DNA of 64,000 bases from an uncultured Pseudoflavonifractor sp. (GCF_944387805.1 NZ_CALXGI010000002.1:59112-123111), one strand, 5' to 3'; shown: positions 42,701 through 53,254, counted from the first letter of the stretch. Made by a program: numbers and translations. The notes: generated by a model from the sequence alone, not told the origin.

Positions 42701-43471
42701 ATGCTCCGAATTGGTATTTCCGGCTGTAACGGCCACATGGGCCGGGTGGTAGAGGACATCTGCCGCTCTGCGCCGGACATTGAAATCGCTGTGGGCTTCG
42801 ATATTCTGGGCAGCAGCGACCGGGACTTTAAGGTGTGCACCTCCCCCGCCGAGTTTGACGGCCAGGTGGACGCGGTTATCGACTTCTCCAGCCCTGCCGC
42901 CCTTCAGGGCCTGTTGGACTTTGGCACTACCCGCAAGGTACCCCTGGTTCTGGCCACCACCGGCTACTCCCAGGAGCAGCTGACCGCCATTGACGAGGCG
43001 GCCAAACTGGTACCCATCTTCCGATCCGGGAACATGTCCCTGGGCATCAATGTGCTTCTGGACCTGGTCCGCCGTGCGGCCTCCATCCTGGGCAGCGACT
43101 ACGATGTGGAGATCGTGGAGCGGCACCATCACCGGAAGGTGGACGCCCCCAGCGGCACCGCCCTGATGATTGCCGATGCCGCTGCTTCTGCCCTTCCCTA
43201 CCAGCCTCAGTACGTCTATGAGAGGCAGTCTGTCCGCAGGCCCAGAGATCCCCACGAAATCGGTATCTCCTCCGTCCGGGGCGGCACCATTGTGGGGGAG
43301 CACGAGATCATCTTCGCCGGACGGGACGAAGTGATTGAGCTGCACCACTCCGCCCAGTCTCGGGAGGTCTTTGCCGCCGGCGCGGTCAAGGCGGCCCGTT
43401 TCCTGGCCGGCGTGGAGAAGCCCGGCCTCTATTCCATGGCTGATCTGGTGGCGGCCGCAGGGCTAAACTAA
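42701..43471 (+). CDS. dapB: 4-hydroxy-tetrahydrodipicolinate reductase
   Basis: Next step after DapA. 256 residues: N-terminal G-I-S-G-C-N-G-H-M-G-R NAD(P) motif, catalytic E-R-H-H-H-R-K-V-D-A-P-S-G-T-A. The ATG at 42701 is preferred to an in-frame start 36 bases earlier because AAAGGA is correctly placed. A small hairpin (AGCCGC/GCGGCT, about 42641-42657) sits in the 69-bp gap after dapA. Confidence 0.96.
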   Translation: MLRIGISGCNGHMGRVVEDICRSAPDIEIAVGFDILGSSDRDFKVCTSPAEFDGQVDAVIDFSSPAALQGLLDFGTTRKVPLVLATTGYSQEQLTAIDEAAKLVPIFRSGNMSLGINVLLDLVRRAASILGSDYDVEIVERHHHRKVDAPSGTALMIADAAASALPYQPQYVYERQSVRRPRDPHEIGISSVRGGTIVGEHEIIFAGRDEVIELHHSAQSREVFAAGAVKAARFLAGVEKPGLYSMADLVAAAGLN

Positions 43472-43582
43472 GTTTCTCTCCTTTTGTCTGCCGCTTTTGC
43501 GGCTGAAAAGTGTGGTCGTTCCCCTCTTTTCTCCATGATGCGCCCTGCTTTTTGCCCTATTTATCTTTCTTAGAAAAAATGC

Positions 43583-43611
43583 TTGCATTTTCCCGCAGTT
43601 TCTGTTATTAT
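43583..43611 (+). promoter_or_regulatory. Promoter of rpmB
   Basis: TTGCAT (43583-43588), 17 bases, TATTAT (43606-43611). No strong terminator is seen after dapB, only a weak GCCGC-TTTT-GCGGC hairpin near 43490. Confidence 0.65.
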
Positions 43612-43661
43612 ATCAGTCGATGCTTTGTAAGCAAAACCTGACGAGCGAGGAGGTTTAGCGA

Positions 43662-43850
43662 ATGGCCAAGTGTGAATTTTGCGACAAGGGCGTTGTGTTC
43701 GGCATTCAGGTGTCCCACTCTCACCGCCGCACCAACCGTCCCTGGAAGCCCAACGTGAAGCGTGTTAAGGCGATCGTGGACGGTGCGCCCAAGCACGTCT
43801 ATGTGTGCACCAGATGCCTCCGTTCGGGTAAGGTCACCCGCGCCGTGTGA
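43662..43850 (+). CDS. rpmB: 50S ribosomal protein L28, zinc-binding form
   Basis: 62-residue L28. Cysteine pairs C-E-F-C (C4, C7) and V-C-T-R-C make the zinc-type C+ form. The conserved G-I-Q-V-S-H-S-H-R-R-T-N-R-P-W-K-P-N is present. GAGGAGG ribosome site. Monocistronic. Confidence 0.97.
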   Translation: MAKCEFCDKGVVFGIQVSHSHRRTNRPWKPNVKRVKAIVDGAPKHVYVCTRCLRSGKVTRAV

Positions 43851-43866
43851 TTCTCTCTGAACTGAG

Positions 43867-43901
43867 AAAAGGCTCCTGCGCTTACACGCAGGAGCCTTTT
43901 T
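43867..43901 (+). terminator. Terminator of rpmB
   Basis: 14-base stem AAAAGGCTCCTGCG / CGCAGGAGCCTTTT, 6-base loop, T5. Confidence 0.92.
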
Positions 43902-43922
43902 GCACCCCTTCTTCCCACTACA

Positions 43923-43965
43923 AAAACAGACTGGAGCACGAGAAATGTGCTCCAGTCTGTTTTTT
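43923..43965. terminator. Terminator of folD (works on both strands)
   Basis: 17-base stem AAAACAGACTGGAGCAC / GTGCTCCAGTCTGTTTT with a 7-base loop. The minus strand ends in T5, the plus strand in T6. Confidence 0.9.
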
Positions 43966-44806
43966 ATTTTCCGTGGACCTTCGCCGCGGTCAGCGTGTTT
44001 TCCAGCAGCATGACCCGGGTCATGGGGCCCACGCCGCCGGGCACCGGCGTGATGAAAGAAGCCTTCTCCTTTACAGCCTCAAAGTCCACGTCGCCGCAGA
44101 GCTTTCCTCCCTCGTTCCGGTTCATGGCCACGTCGATGACGGCGGCTCCCTCCTTCACCATGTCGGCGGTAATGAGGCCGGCCTTCCCCACTGCAGCCAC
44201 CAGGATGTCGGCCTGACGGGTGATTTCCGCCAGGTTGGGAGTGCGGGAGTGGCAGATGGTCACCGTGGCGTGGCGCTGGAGCAGCAGCATAGCCTGGGGT
44301 TTGCCCACGATGTTCGAGCGGCCCACTACCACCGCATGCTTCCCCGCAGGATCGATGCCGTATTCGTCCAGCATGGCCATCACACCGGCGGGGGTGCAGG
44401 GCAGAAAGGTGTGCTCCCCAATCATCAGCTGTCCCACATTGTAAGGGTGGAAACAGTCCACGTCCTTGCCCGGGTCGATGGCGTTAAGCACTGCCTTTTC
44501 GTCAAATTGGACGGGCAGCGGCAGCTGGACCAGAATGCCGTCGATGTCCTCCCTGCCGTTGAGCAGGTCGATGAGCTCCAGCAGCTCCTCCTGCCGGGCG
44601 CACTCGGGCAGGGCGTACTCCTCGCTGTAAATGCCGCACTCGGCACAGTCCTTCTTCTTGTGGTTGACGTAGATGCGGGAGGCGGGATTGTCCCCCACAA
44701 TGATGACGGCCAGACCGGGCCGCTTGGAGAGGCACGCCACCGCTTCCTTAATTCCGGCCTTACATTTGGCGGCCAGGGCCTTTCCGTCAATGATGGTCGC
44801 TGCCAT
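43964..44806 (-). CDS. folD: Methylenetetrahydrofolate dehydrogenase/cyclohydrolase
   Basis: Two-step one-carbon enzyme. 280 residues. The catalytic lysine lies in Y-V-N-H-K-K-K-D-C, with the Q-L-P-L-P motif and NADP motif [12 protein letters not shown]. The ATG at 44806 has GGAGGA upstream and overlaps the 3' end of lgt by 20 bp. Last of four genes on this unit. Confidence 0.96.
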   Translation of the reverse strand: MAATIIDGKALAAKCKAGIKEAVACLSKRPGLAVIIVGDNPASRIYVNHKKKDCAECGIYSEEYALPECARQEELLELIDLLNGREDIDGILVQLPLPVQFDEKAVLNAIDPGKDVDCFHPYNVGQLMIGEHTFLPCTPAGVMAMLDEYGIDPAGKHAVVVGRSNIVGKPQAMLLLQRHATVTICHSRTPNLAEITRQADILVAAVGKAGLITADMVKEGAAVIDVAMNRNEGGKLCGDVDFEAVKEKASFITPVPGGVGPMTRVMLLENTLTAAKVHGK

Positions 44807-45752
44807 TGTCCTCGTCCTCCTTTTTCTCATTGGCTGCTCCGGCAGCCTCCAGGGCGGCCCGGCGGTGTACCCACAGCTGATCCGGCGCGGGCCGGTGCAG
44901 GTAGAACCACATCCAGAGAATGATTGCCGCCAGCGCAGAGGCAAACCCCAGCACCTGGGATACCCGGATGGGGGTATTCATAAAGTAGAGGCTGTCGGTG
45001 CGCATTCCCTCAATGATGCCGCGGCCCACGCCGTACCAGGCCAGGTAGGTAAAGAAAAGCTGACCGTCGAACTTGCGCCACTTCCGGGAGATGAGCACGA
45101 TGAGCAGGAAACCCACCAGATTCCAGGCCGACTCATAAAAAAAGGTGGGATGGACGCCCAGAGTGCCGTCTATCACCTGCTGCCATCCGGCGGCATCCAC
45201 CAGCCCCTTGGCGTACAGCTCGTTGGCGATCTTCTCCGAGCACATCCGCCAGGGCAGGTCGGTCAGGCCACCATAGGCCTCCACGTTGACGAAATTGCCC
45301 CACCGGCCGATACACTGGCCGATGAGCAAGCCCATCCCCCCCAGATCGGCAAAGGCCAGAAAGGGGATTTTCTTATACCGGCAGACGAAGAACAGCACAA
45401 TAACCGCCGCGATAACGCCGCCGTAAATGGCCAAGCCGCCGTCCCGCACGTCCAGCATCTTGCTGAAATTCAAACTGCCGTCCTCGTTTTTAAACAGGTC
45501 CAGGTAGAACAGGATGTAGTACAGCCGCGCCCCTACCAGGGCCAGAGGCACGGCAAAAATCAGAAGATCAGTCAAATCATCGTCACTGATACCCAGCTTG
45601 GGCCCTTTCCGGCTGCAGTAGAACCAGGCCAGGACGGCCCCCGAGACAATGATAACCGCGTACCAGTAGATGTTGAATCCAAAAAGGCTGACCGCCACCC
45701 GGTTCAGCGTGAACTCCAGCCCCAGGCCGGGAAAGGTGACAGTATTGGTCAT
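44787..45752 (-). CDS. lgt: Prolipoprotein diacylglyceryl transferase
   Basis: Adds diacylglycerol to lipobox cysteines. 321 residues with about seven membrane helices. The signature [13 protein letters not shown] and H-P-T-F-F-Y-E-S are present. ATG at 45752 overlaps the upstream peptidase stop by 4 bp. A charged tail (K-K-E-D-E-D) is unusual but harmless. At least one lipoprotein substrate is in the window, the flavin reductase at 57-59 kb. Confidence 0.95.
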   Translation of the reverse strand: MTNTVTFPGLGLEFTLNRVAVSLFGFNIYWYAVIIVSGAVLAWFYCSRKGPKLGISDDDLTDLLIFAVPLALVGARLYYILFYLDLFKNEDGSLNFSKMLDVRDGGLAIYGGVIAAVIVLFFVCRYKKIPFLAFADLGGMGLLIGQCIGRWGNFVNVEAYGGLTDLPWRMCSEKIANELYAKGLVDAAGWQQVIDGTLGVHPTFFYESAWNLVGFLLIVLISRKWRKFDGQLFFTYLAWYGVGRGIIEGMRTDSLYFMNTPIRVSQVLGFASALAAIILWMWFYLHRPAPDQLWVHRRAALEAAGAANEKKEDEDNGSDHH

Positions 45753-47029
45753 GCCCGGTCCTCCCCCGGCTGCACCACGGCCAGCGCTGCCCGCTCCGGC
45801 GTAAAGCAGGTGCGGATGCACGCCTCCACGTCCGCCTGGCTGATACCCTCAAAGATCTCCGGGAACCGGAGCATGTCGTAACCGGCAAAATGGGCCTGGG
45901 CCATACCTACGCAGATGTTCTCGAAGGAATTGAGGCTGCGGACCTCGGCGCCGTACCGGCCCTTTTTCAGCCGGTCAAAGAGGGCGGCGTCCACGCCCTC
46001 TCTGCCAATCCGGTCCGCTTCGCCGGCAATGGCGGCAGCCACGGCGTCCGGGTCAGCGCTCTCCCCGCCGGCCATGGCATAGGCACAGGAGAGATAGCCG
46101 TCAAAACCATAGGAGAAACTGCCGTTGATTAATCCGTCACGGTACAGACGGGCATAGAGCGGACTGGAGTTTCCCAGCAGAGCCTCGCAGGCAAGCTCGG
46201 CAATCAGCTTCTGACGCAGCTGCTCCTCCCCCTTGGGCGCCGGGTCCATCTTCCAACCCAGCCGGAAGATGGGGGTGGACACCTCCATCTTCAGCTCTGT
46301 CCGGCTTCCTGCCGCAGCTGCAGGTTCGTCAGGGCCGTAATCCCTGAGGATGGACCCCTTTCCATTCTTGGGCAGAATCTCCCGTGCCAGTTCCAGCACC
46401 TTCTCCGGGTCCACATTGCCCGCCACACAGAGGACCATATTCCCCGGGTTGTAGAAAGCGCTGTGGCACAGGTTCAGGGTGTCGGCCGTGATGCGGGAGA
46501 TAGACTCGATGGTTCCGGCCACCGAGACACGGATGGGGTGATGGGCGTACAGCCCCTCCAGCATGGCGTAGTACGCCTGGTTTTCCGGGTCGTCCTCAAT
46601 CATCCGAATCTCCTGGCCGATGATGCCCTGCTCCTTGTCCACGCTCTCCTGGGTGTAGTAGGGCTGGGAGACAAAGGAGAGAAGAATCTTCAGGTTCTCA
46701 TAGAACTTCTCGGTGCTCTCAAAGTAGTACCCCGTAATGGCCGAGCTGGTGAAGGCGTTGGGGCTGGCGCCGTTGGCAGCCAGATCCTGGAGGGCATTGC
46801 CGTCCTTGGTGTCAAAGGTCTTGTGCTCCAGGAAATGGGCCACTCCGGCAGGGGTATCATACCACTGACCGTCCAGCTGGAACTCCATATCCATTCCGCC
46901 GTAGTCGGTGGCAAAAAAGGCATAGCTCTTCTGAAAGTCCGGCTTCACGTCCACATACACGGTCAGGCCGTTGTCCAGCCGGTCGGAGAATACGGTCTCC
47001 CCCATCCGGGGGTATTCCTTGCGATTCAC
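45749..47029 (-). CDS. M16 family peptidase, catalytic partner (YmfH-like)
   Basis: 426-residue pitrilysin-type protein. The inverted zinc motif H-F-L-E-H is intact (H65, E68, H69), so this is the active half of the pair. The GTG at 47029 has GGAG 8 bases upstream and overlaps the preceding gene by 4 bp; frame further upstream belongs to the other gene. Bacillus ymfF/ymfH form the same pair and are named by annotation pipelines as EF-P 5-aminopentanol modification-associated; the actual substrate is not established. Confidence 0.9.
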   Translation of the reverse strand: MNRKEYPRMGETVFSDRLDNGLTVYVDVKPDFQKSYAFFATDYGGMDMEFQLDGQWYDTPAGVAHFLEHKTFDTKDGNALQDLAANGASPNAFTSSAITGYYFESTEKFYENLKILLSFVSQPYYTQESVDKEQGIIGQEIRMIEDDPENQAYYAMLEGLYAHHPIRVSVAGTIESISRITADTLNLCHSAFYNPGNMVLCVAGNVDPEKVLELAREILPKNGKGSILRDYGPDEPAAAAGSRTELKMEVSTPIFRLGWKMDPAPKGEEQLRQKLIAELACEALLGNSSPLYARLYRDGLINGSFSYGFDGYLSCAYAMAGGESADPDAVAAAIAGEADRIGREGVDAALFDRLKKGRYGAEVRSLNSFENICVGMAQAHFAGYDMLRFPEIFEGISQADVEACIRTCFTPERAALAVVQPGEDRA

Positions 47030-48312
47030 TGGTGTTTCTCCTTTCCCTTGAGGAAATAGATGCTGTCCAGCCGCACCCGGCGGGCAGCGGCGGCCACCTG
47101 ATCCACGGTGACCTGCTCCAGCTTGGCCGCCAGGTCCTCCGGCCCGTCTCCTCCGCCCACGGCCAGACCCAGGCGGAAGTCCTCCATGCGGCCCTGGCTG
47201 TCCAGCATGCTCTTCAGGCTGTTCACCGTACTGCGGCGCGCGGCCTCCAGTTCCCAGGGCTCGATCTCGCCCCGGCGGCACTTCTCCAACTGGGTAAGAA
47301 TCTCGCTCTGGGCGGCCTCCCGCTTGTCAAACTCTACGCCGGAGAACACCAGCATCAGACCCTTGAACTTCTCCAGCTGGGAGCTGGCATAGTAGCACAG
47401 GGACAGCTTCTCTCTTACATTAAGGAAGAGCTTGGACGTGGTGGTGCCGCCGAACACGGCGTTGAAGAGCATCAGAGCGGGATATTCCTCGTCCGTCACC
47501 TTAATATCAGTGCGCAGGCCTATGGAAAGCTTGCCCTGGGTTACGTCCAGCACGTCCTCAAAGTTCCGGGGTTTCTCTTCTCCCCCGCCGAGTGTATTTC
47601 GGCAGACGGAGACAGGGGCAGCCGTCCGGCCCTTCAGCCCGGCAAGCGCGCTGCGGAAGGCGCTCTCCACCCGCTCGAGGGGAGCGGAGCCGGAGAAATA
47701 GAGCTCTACCCGGGCGCCGGACAGCAGCGCCTGATAGCGCGCCCACAGTTCTTCATTGGTGACAGCGGCGGCACTGGCCTCGCTGCCCAGCCGATCCACG
47801 CCGTAGGGCTCCCCCTGGCACATCAGCTGCACCAGCCGGAGCACGGCGTACTGCCGCTTGTCGTTGACCTGGGCCCGGATGCGGTCCACCAGGTTGGCCC
47901 GCTCCCGTTCCACATAGGCGGAGACAAATCTGCTGTTCTCTCTGGCGGGGGTGAGCAGCAGCTCCCCCAGCAGAGCGGCGGCCTGCTCCAGAATAAGCGT
48001 ACCGTCGGGGACGTACGCGTCGTCCAGGAAGCTGGCCACAAAGCCCACGCACTGGGTCTCCCCTTTTTTGCGGGCAATGGGCTCCACCGAGCCGCCGTAC
48101 AGCTCGTCCAACGCGGCGGACAGCCGCTCCATGTCCGGGCAGCGCTCGGTGCCCCGCCTCAGCACCATGGGGACCAGTGCGTTGGCGGCGGCATGCTCCT
48201 CGCTCAGAGGCGTGAGGAGCTGAATCCCCATATAGGAGGATTTGAATTTCATCGTGTGCACCGCCGTGAGATATACGCCGGGCAACAGTTCTATTCGGGT
48301 GACTTCGGTCAT
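47026..48312 (-). CDS. M16 family protein, zinc motif lost (YmfF-like)
   Basis: 428 residues with the two-lobed M16 fold (A-N-A-L-V-P-M-V-L-R-R-G and F-G-G-T-T-T-S-K-L-F-L-N-V-R-E-K). The HxxEH zinc motif is missing: the expected place reads L-R-R-G-T-E-R. It should be the non-catalytic partner of the next gene, as in two-subunit M16 peptidases. ATG at 48312 with AAAGGA. First gene of the unit that also holds lgt and folD. Confidence 0.9.
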   Translation of the reverse strand: MTEVTRIELLPGVYLTAVHTMKFKSSYMGIQLLTPLSEEHAAANALVPMVLRRGTERCPDMERLSAALDELYGGSVEPIARKKGETQCVGFVASFLDDAYVPDGTLILEQAAALLGELLLTPARENSRFVSAYVERERANLVDRIRAQVNDKRQYAVLRLVQLMCQGEPYGVDRLGSEASAAAVTNEELWARYQALLSGARVELYFSGSAPLERVESAFRSALAGLKGRTAAPVSVCRNTLGGGEEKPRNFEDVLDVTQGKLSIGLRTDIKVTDEEYPALMLFNAVFGGTTTSKLFLNVREKLSLCYYASSQLEKFKGLMLVFSGVEFDKREAAQSEILTQLEKCRRGEIEPWELEAARRSTVNSLKSMLDSQGRMEDFRLGLAVGGGDGPEDLAAKLEQVTVDQVAAAARRVRLDSIYFLKGKEKHQ

Positions 48313-48396
48313 CCGCGCTCATCCTTTCTGGCGTCTCTGCGGTTCGCCGTTTCAGGCGGGTCTGCCCAGAGACGCATGGGAAAATTGACAAGTCTT

Positions 48397-48425
48397 ATTA
48401 TACAACGATTTCCTTCGTTTGACAC
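48397..48425 (-). promoter_or_regulatory. Candidate promoter of the M16-lgt-folD unit
   Basis: Minus strand TATAAT (48402-48397) with only a weak -35 (TGTCAA-like) 17 bases upstream. The rest of the 297-base gap before ylxM holds the opposing promoter and nothing else I recognise. Confidence 0.45.
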
Positions 48426-48528
48426 CCCCAAATCTAAAAGATTGTCTCCGCCGCAGGCGAAATACGGCGCTTATAGGACGTTGTTCAGATTGTCGGAAAA
48501 TTTCCCCGGGTTATCTTCCATTTTCGTC

Positions 48529-48557
48529 TTGACAAAAACCACAAAATATTGTATCAT
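48529..48557 (+). promoter_or_regulatory. Promoter of the ylxM-ffh operon
   Basis: TTGACA (48529-48534), 17 bases, TATCAT (48552-48557), about 50 bases before ylxM. Confidence 0.8.
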
Positions 48558-48609
48558 AACCAACGTTGTAAAGCTGATGCGCTTTACGAAACTGGAGGGA
48601 GGCTGAAGA

Positions 48610-48981
48610 ATGAAAAACCAGGCTTACCGCATGGCGCTCCTGTTTGACTTCTATGGCGATATGCTCACCGACCGTCAGAAGGAATTCTTTGACCTCTATT
48701 ATAACGAGGATCTCTCTCTGGCCGAAATTGCCGAGAACTACGACATCACCCGTCAGGGTGTCCGGGACGTGATTGTCCGGGCAGAGGGCATTATGCAGGA
48801 GCTGGAGGACAAGACGGGCATCATCCGCCGCTTCCAGAAAATGCAGTCCCAGCTCTCTGACATTGATCGCTTTGCCGACAGCATCATGGAGATGAACGAT
48901 CAGCGCGGCAGCGGCGACCCCGCCATTGAGGGCCTCTGCCGTCAAATCAAGGATACCGTGGCTCAGATGAAGCAGGAGTGA
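48610..48981 (+). CDS. ylxM: YlxM/UPF0122 family helix-turn-helix protein
   Basis: 123-residue protein with a sigma-region-4-like helix-turn-helix (E-F-F-D-L-Y-Y-N-E-D-L-S-L-A-E-I-A-E). It is nearly always next to ffh in Firmicutes and, in Streptococcus, modulates the signal recognition particle. GGAGG site upstream and a 4-bp gap to ffh. Confidence 0.93.
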   Translation: MKNQAYRMALLFDFYGDMLTDRQKEFFDLYYNEDLSLAEIAENYDITRQGVRDVIVRAEGIMQELEDKTGIIRRFQKMQSQLSDIDRFADSIMEMNDQRGSGDPAIEGLCRQIKDTVAQMKQE

Positions 48982-48985
48982 CCCC

Positions 48986-50347
<1,362 letters not shown>

Positions 50348-50415
50348 CATGGTTGGTTAGCGTCCCCCGGGGCGCTTCCATATAGATGTGAAATAATTTT
50401 GGAGGTGAAGATACA

Positions 50416-50655
50416 ATGGTTAAAATCAGACTTCGTCGGATGGGCGCCAAGAAGGCTCCTTTCTATCGTATCGTGGTGGCTGACTCCCGTTATCCCCGTG
50501 ACGGCCGCTTCATTGAGGAGATCGGCACTTACAATCCCCTGGTGACTCCCGCCGAGATCAAGGTCGACGCTGACCGCGCCCAGGCCTGGATCAAGACCGG
50601 CGCTCAGCCCACCGAGACCGTAAAGGCTCTGCTGAAGAAGGCTAACGCCATCTGA
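50416..50655 (+). CDS. rpsP: 30S ribosomal protein S16
   Basis: 79-residue S16 with the invariant [21 protein letters not shown] start. Ribosome site GGAGGTG. The 68-bp gap after ffh holds a GC-rich AGCG..CGCT stem without T run. Confidence 0.97.
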   Translation: MVKIRLRRMGAKKAPFYRIVVADSRYPRDGRFIEEIGTYNPLVTPAEIKVDADRAQAWIKTGAQPTETVKALLKKANAI

Positions 50656-50679
50656 GCGGCAGTCTGCTAGGAGGGCAGC

Positions 50680-50910
50680 ATGAAGGAATTGCTCACTTAT
50701 ATCGCCCAGAACCTGGTGGACCACCCTGAGGCTGTGTCTGTCACGGAGCACACGGGCGCGGACGAGACTGTCCTGGAGCTCCGGGTTGCTCCCGAGGATA
50801 TGGGCAAGGTCATCGGTCGTCAGGGCCGTATTGCCAAGGAGATCCGCACGCTGATGCGCTCTGTTGCCCAGAAGAACGGGACCAGGGTCTCTGTCGAAAT
50901 TGTAGACTGA
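50680..50910 (+). CDS. khpA: KH-domain RNA-binding protein KhpA
   Basis: 76-residue YlqC/KhpA: a KH fold with the G-K-V-I-G-R-Q-G-R-I loop. It pairs with KhpB/Jag in other Firmicutes to bind RNA and affect cell elongation. Always between rpsP and rimM. GGAGG site. Confidence 0.94.
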   Translation: MKELLTYIAQNLVDHPEAVSVTEHTGADETVLELRVAPEDMGKVIGRQGRIAKEIRTLMRSVAQKNGTRVSVEIVD

Positions 50911-50939
50911 AAAACGGCGGGGATGCCCCGCCGTTTTTT
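50911..50939 (+). terminator. Intra-operon terminator after khpA
   Basis: Stem AAACGGCGGGG / CCCCGCCGTTT with a 2-3 base loop, then T6, immediately after the khpA stop. It looks strong enough to reduce rimM-trmD relative to rpsP. Confidence 0.85.
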
Positions 50940-50982
50940 GTCCCCCAAACAGGCGGACTGCCGCCTGCAATCGGAGGTTCAC

Positions 50983-51486
50983 ATGAAAAATAAATTTCTC
51001 GAAGCCGGACAGATCGTCAATACCCACGGAGTCCAGGGAGAGGTAAAGATTGTCCCCTGGTGCGACAGCCCGGAGTTCCTCTGTCAGTTCGACGCGCTTT
51101 ACATCGACGGCCAGCCAGTTCGGGTCCGTGCTTCCCGGGTCTACAAGGGCAACGTTCTGGCCACTCTGGAGGGCGTGTCCGACGTAAATGCCGCCATGCG
51201 GCTCAAGGGCAAGAAAGTGTCCATCGATCGCACCGGTGTGGAGCTGCCCGACGGACGCCACTTCTTAGCCGACCTGATAGGCCTGGAGGTGCGGGACGCC
51301 GACACCGGCGAGGTGCTGGGCGAAATTAAGGACATCCTCACTCCCCCTGCCCACGAGGTCTACGTGGTGAAGGGCGGTGCCCACTCCTATCTGATCCCCG
51401 CCGTGGACGCGTTCCTGAAGGAGACCAATGTAGAGGGCGGTTATATCCGGGTGCATCTCATCGAGGGGATGGAGACCGATGTATAG
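50983..51486 (+). CDS. rimM: 16S rRNA processing protein RimM
   Basis: 167-residue 30S maturation factor with N-terminal RimM domain (A-G-Q-I-V-N-T-H-G-V-Q-G-E-V-K-I) and a C-terminal PRC barrel (D-L-I-G-L-E-V). The ATG at 50983 has CGGAGG upstream; in-frame sequence before it is the terminator. It overlaps trmD by 8 bp. Confidence 0.95.
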   Translation: MKNKFLEAGQIVNTHGVQGEVKIVPWCDSPEFLCQFDALYIDGQPVRVRASRVYKGNVLATLEGVSDVNAAMRLKGKKVSIDRTGVELPDGRHFLADLIGLEVRDADTGEVLGEIKDILTPPAHEVYVVKGGAHSYLIPAVDAFLKETNVEGGYIRVHLIEGMETDV

Positions 51487-52246
51487 AATTGATATCATGA
51501 CCCTCTTTGATCTAACTGTTGGCGACGTGATGAACGAGTCCATTCTGGGCCGGGCCCAGGAGCGGGATTTTATTCGCATTGAAGCCCACCAGATCCGGGA
51601 CTACACCCTCAACAAACAGAAACAGGTGGACGACTACCCCTACGGCGGCGGTCGGGGCGCGGTGATGCAGGCCGACCCCCTCTACCAGTGCTGGAAGCAT
51701 ATTACGGACACCTACGGCCCTGGCCACACCATCTACATGTCCCCAGCCGGAAAGACCTTCCGGGAGGCGGACGCCAAGCGCCTGCGGGATGACTATGACC
51801 ACCTGATTCTGGTATGCGGCCACTATGAAGGAATTGACGAGCGCTTTATTGAGGAGTGCGTAGACGAGGAGATCTCCATCGGCGATTTTGTACTCACCGG
51901 CGGCGAGCTGGCCGCCATGGTGGTGGCCGACGCGGTGGCCCGGCTGGTACCCGGCGTGCTCTCCGACCCGGAGTGCTTTGAGGACGAGAGCCACTGGAAC
52001 GGCATGCTGGAGTACCCCCAGTACTCCCGTCCCGAGGAGTGGCACGGGCGGAAGGTCCCCCCCATCCTCCGCTCCGGCGATCACAAGAACATCGCCAAGT
52101 GGCGGCGAAAGCAGTCCATTATCCGTACCCGGGACCGGCGCCCCGACATGTACGCCAAGCTGGACCTCTCCTCCAAGGAGGACCAGAAGCTCCTCAGGGA
52201 GATCGCCCAGGAAGAGGCCGCAGCGGAGTCCCGGGCAGAATCATAA
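51479..52246 (+). CDS. trmD: tRNA (guanine(37)-N1)-methyltransferase
   Basis: 255-residue SPOUT enzyme. The knotted SAM site shows Y-M-S-P-A-G-K-T, C-G-H-Y-E-G-I-D-E-R and the catalytic region I-G-D-F-V-L-T-G-G-E. Overlaps rimM and ends the operon. Confidence 0.97.
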   Translation: MYRIDIMTLFDLTVGDVMNESILGRAQERDFIRIEAHQIRDYTLNKQKQVDDYPYGGGRGAVMQADPLYQCWKHITDTYGPGHTIYMSPAGKTFREADAKRLRDDYDHLILVCGHYEGIDERFIEECVDEEISIGDFVLTGGELAAMVVADAVARLVPGVLSDPECFEDESHWNGMLEYPQYSRPEEWHGRKVPPILRSGDHKNIAKWRRKQSIIRTRDRRPDMYAKLDLSSKEDQKLLREIAQEEAAAESRAES

Positions 52247-52255
52247 GACGCACGC

Positions 52256-52337
52256 AGGCAGAAAAATCAACGTCTACGCCGCTTAGTGTCGCATCAAAGC
52301 GGGCTGTACGTGATTTTCTGCCTGTCTTTCTTTTTCC
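52256..52337 (+). terminator. Possible long-loop terminator after trmD
   Basis: Arms AGGCAGAAAAATCA (52256-52269) and TGATTTTCTGCCT (52311-52323) enclose about 40 bases and are followed by a T-rich tract (52324-52337). Confidence 0.5.
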
Positions 52338-52339
52338 CC

Positions 52340-52368
52340 TTTACATTCCATGGCGTCCATGTTACAAT
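52340..52368 (+). promoter_or_regulatory. Promoter of degV
   Basis: TTTACA (52340-52345), 17 bases, TACAAT (52363-52368). Confidence 0.7.
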
Positions 52369-52417
52369 AACACATGCAGCAATCTTATTTTCAATATTAC
52401 ATCTGGAGATTGACGAT

Positions 52418-53254
52418 ATGAGTTTTAAGATTATTGTGGACAGCTGCTGCGACCTGACGCCCGCCATGCTCCGCAGCGGAACCTTTATCAGCGTCCCTCT
52501 TACCATTCGCGTAGGAGACATTGTGGTGACTGACGACGCCTCCTTTGACCAGGCCGCCTTGCTGTGGCGCATGAAAGAGAGTGAAAAGGCCCCCTCATCT
52601 GCCTGTCCCTCTCCTGCTCAGTATCTGGACGCCATGGAGTGCGGTGCGGACGACATCTATGTGGTCACCCTCTCCGCCCTGCTTTCCGGCTCCCACAACA
52701 GCGCCGCTCAGGCCCGGGCCATGTACCTGGAGGAACACCCCGAGGCCCACGTGCATATCTTCAACTCCTGCTCTGCCTCATCCGGCGAAGTGCTTATCGC
52801 GCTGAAGATTCAGGAGTTGGCTTCTTCCGGTAAGGATTTTGACACGGTAGTCAGCCGAACCTCCCGCTATATCAGCGAGATGGAGACCCTTTTTGTGCTG
52901 GAGAACCTGGATAATCTGCGCAAGAACGGCCGGCTTACCAGGCTCCAGTCTATTGTCACGGATACACTGAAGATCAAGCTGCTCATGGGCGCCACTCCTG
53001 AAGGCGAAATCTGCAAGCGGGGCCAGGCACTGTCCATGAAGCAGGCGCTGGGAAAAATGATCTCCCTTATGGCCGCCGACGAAAAGCACGCTGGACGCAC
53101 TCTCTGCATTACCCACTGCAACTGTCTGGAGCGGGCCTTTTACCTTAAGGAGCAGGCCCTCAAATCCTGCCGGTTCCACGATGTTATCATCTGTGAGACT
53201 GGCGGCATCAGCACCGTTTATGCCAACGACGGCGGTATTGTGGCCGCCTACTGA
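52418..53254 (+). CDS. DegV family fatty-acid-binding protein
   Basis: 278-residue DegV protein. The N-terminal D-S-C-C-D-L-T, L-S-G-S-H-N-S-A-A-Q-A and the R-K-N-G-R-L-T motif are typical. Relatives (FakB) hand fatty acids to the kinase FakA; no fakA is in view. The ATG at 52418 has GGAG 10 bases upstream; the longer frame starts in the promoter. Single-gene unit. Confidence 0.92.
   Translation: MSFKIIVDSCCDLTPAMLRSGTFISVPLTIRVGDIVVTDDASFDQAALLWRMKESEKAPSSACPSPAQYLDAMECGADDIYVVTLSALLSGSHNSAAQARAMYLEEHPEAHVHIFNSCSASSGEVLIALKIQELASSGKDFDTVVSRTSRYISEMETLFVLENLDNLRKNGRLTRLQSIVTDTLKIKLLMGATPEGEICKRGQALSMKQALGKMISLMAADEKHAGRTLCITHCNCLERAFYLKEQALKSCRFHDVIICETGGISTVYANDGGIVAAY

Noticed and set aside
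48385..48406. Second plus-strand promoter TTGACA...TATACA
   Set aside because: The spacing is far too short for a sigma-A promoter; the boxes at 48529 and 48552 fit better.
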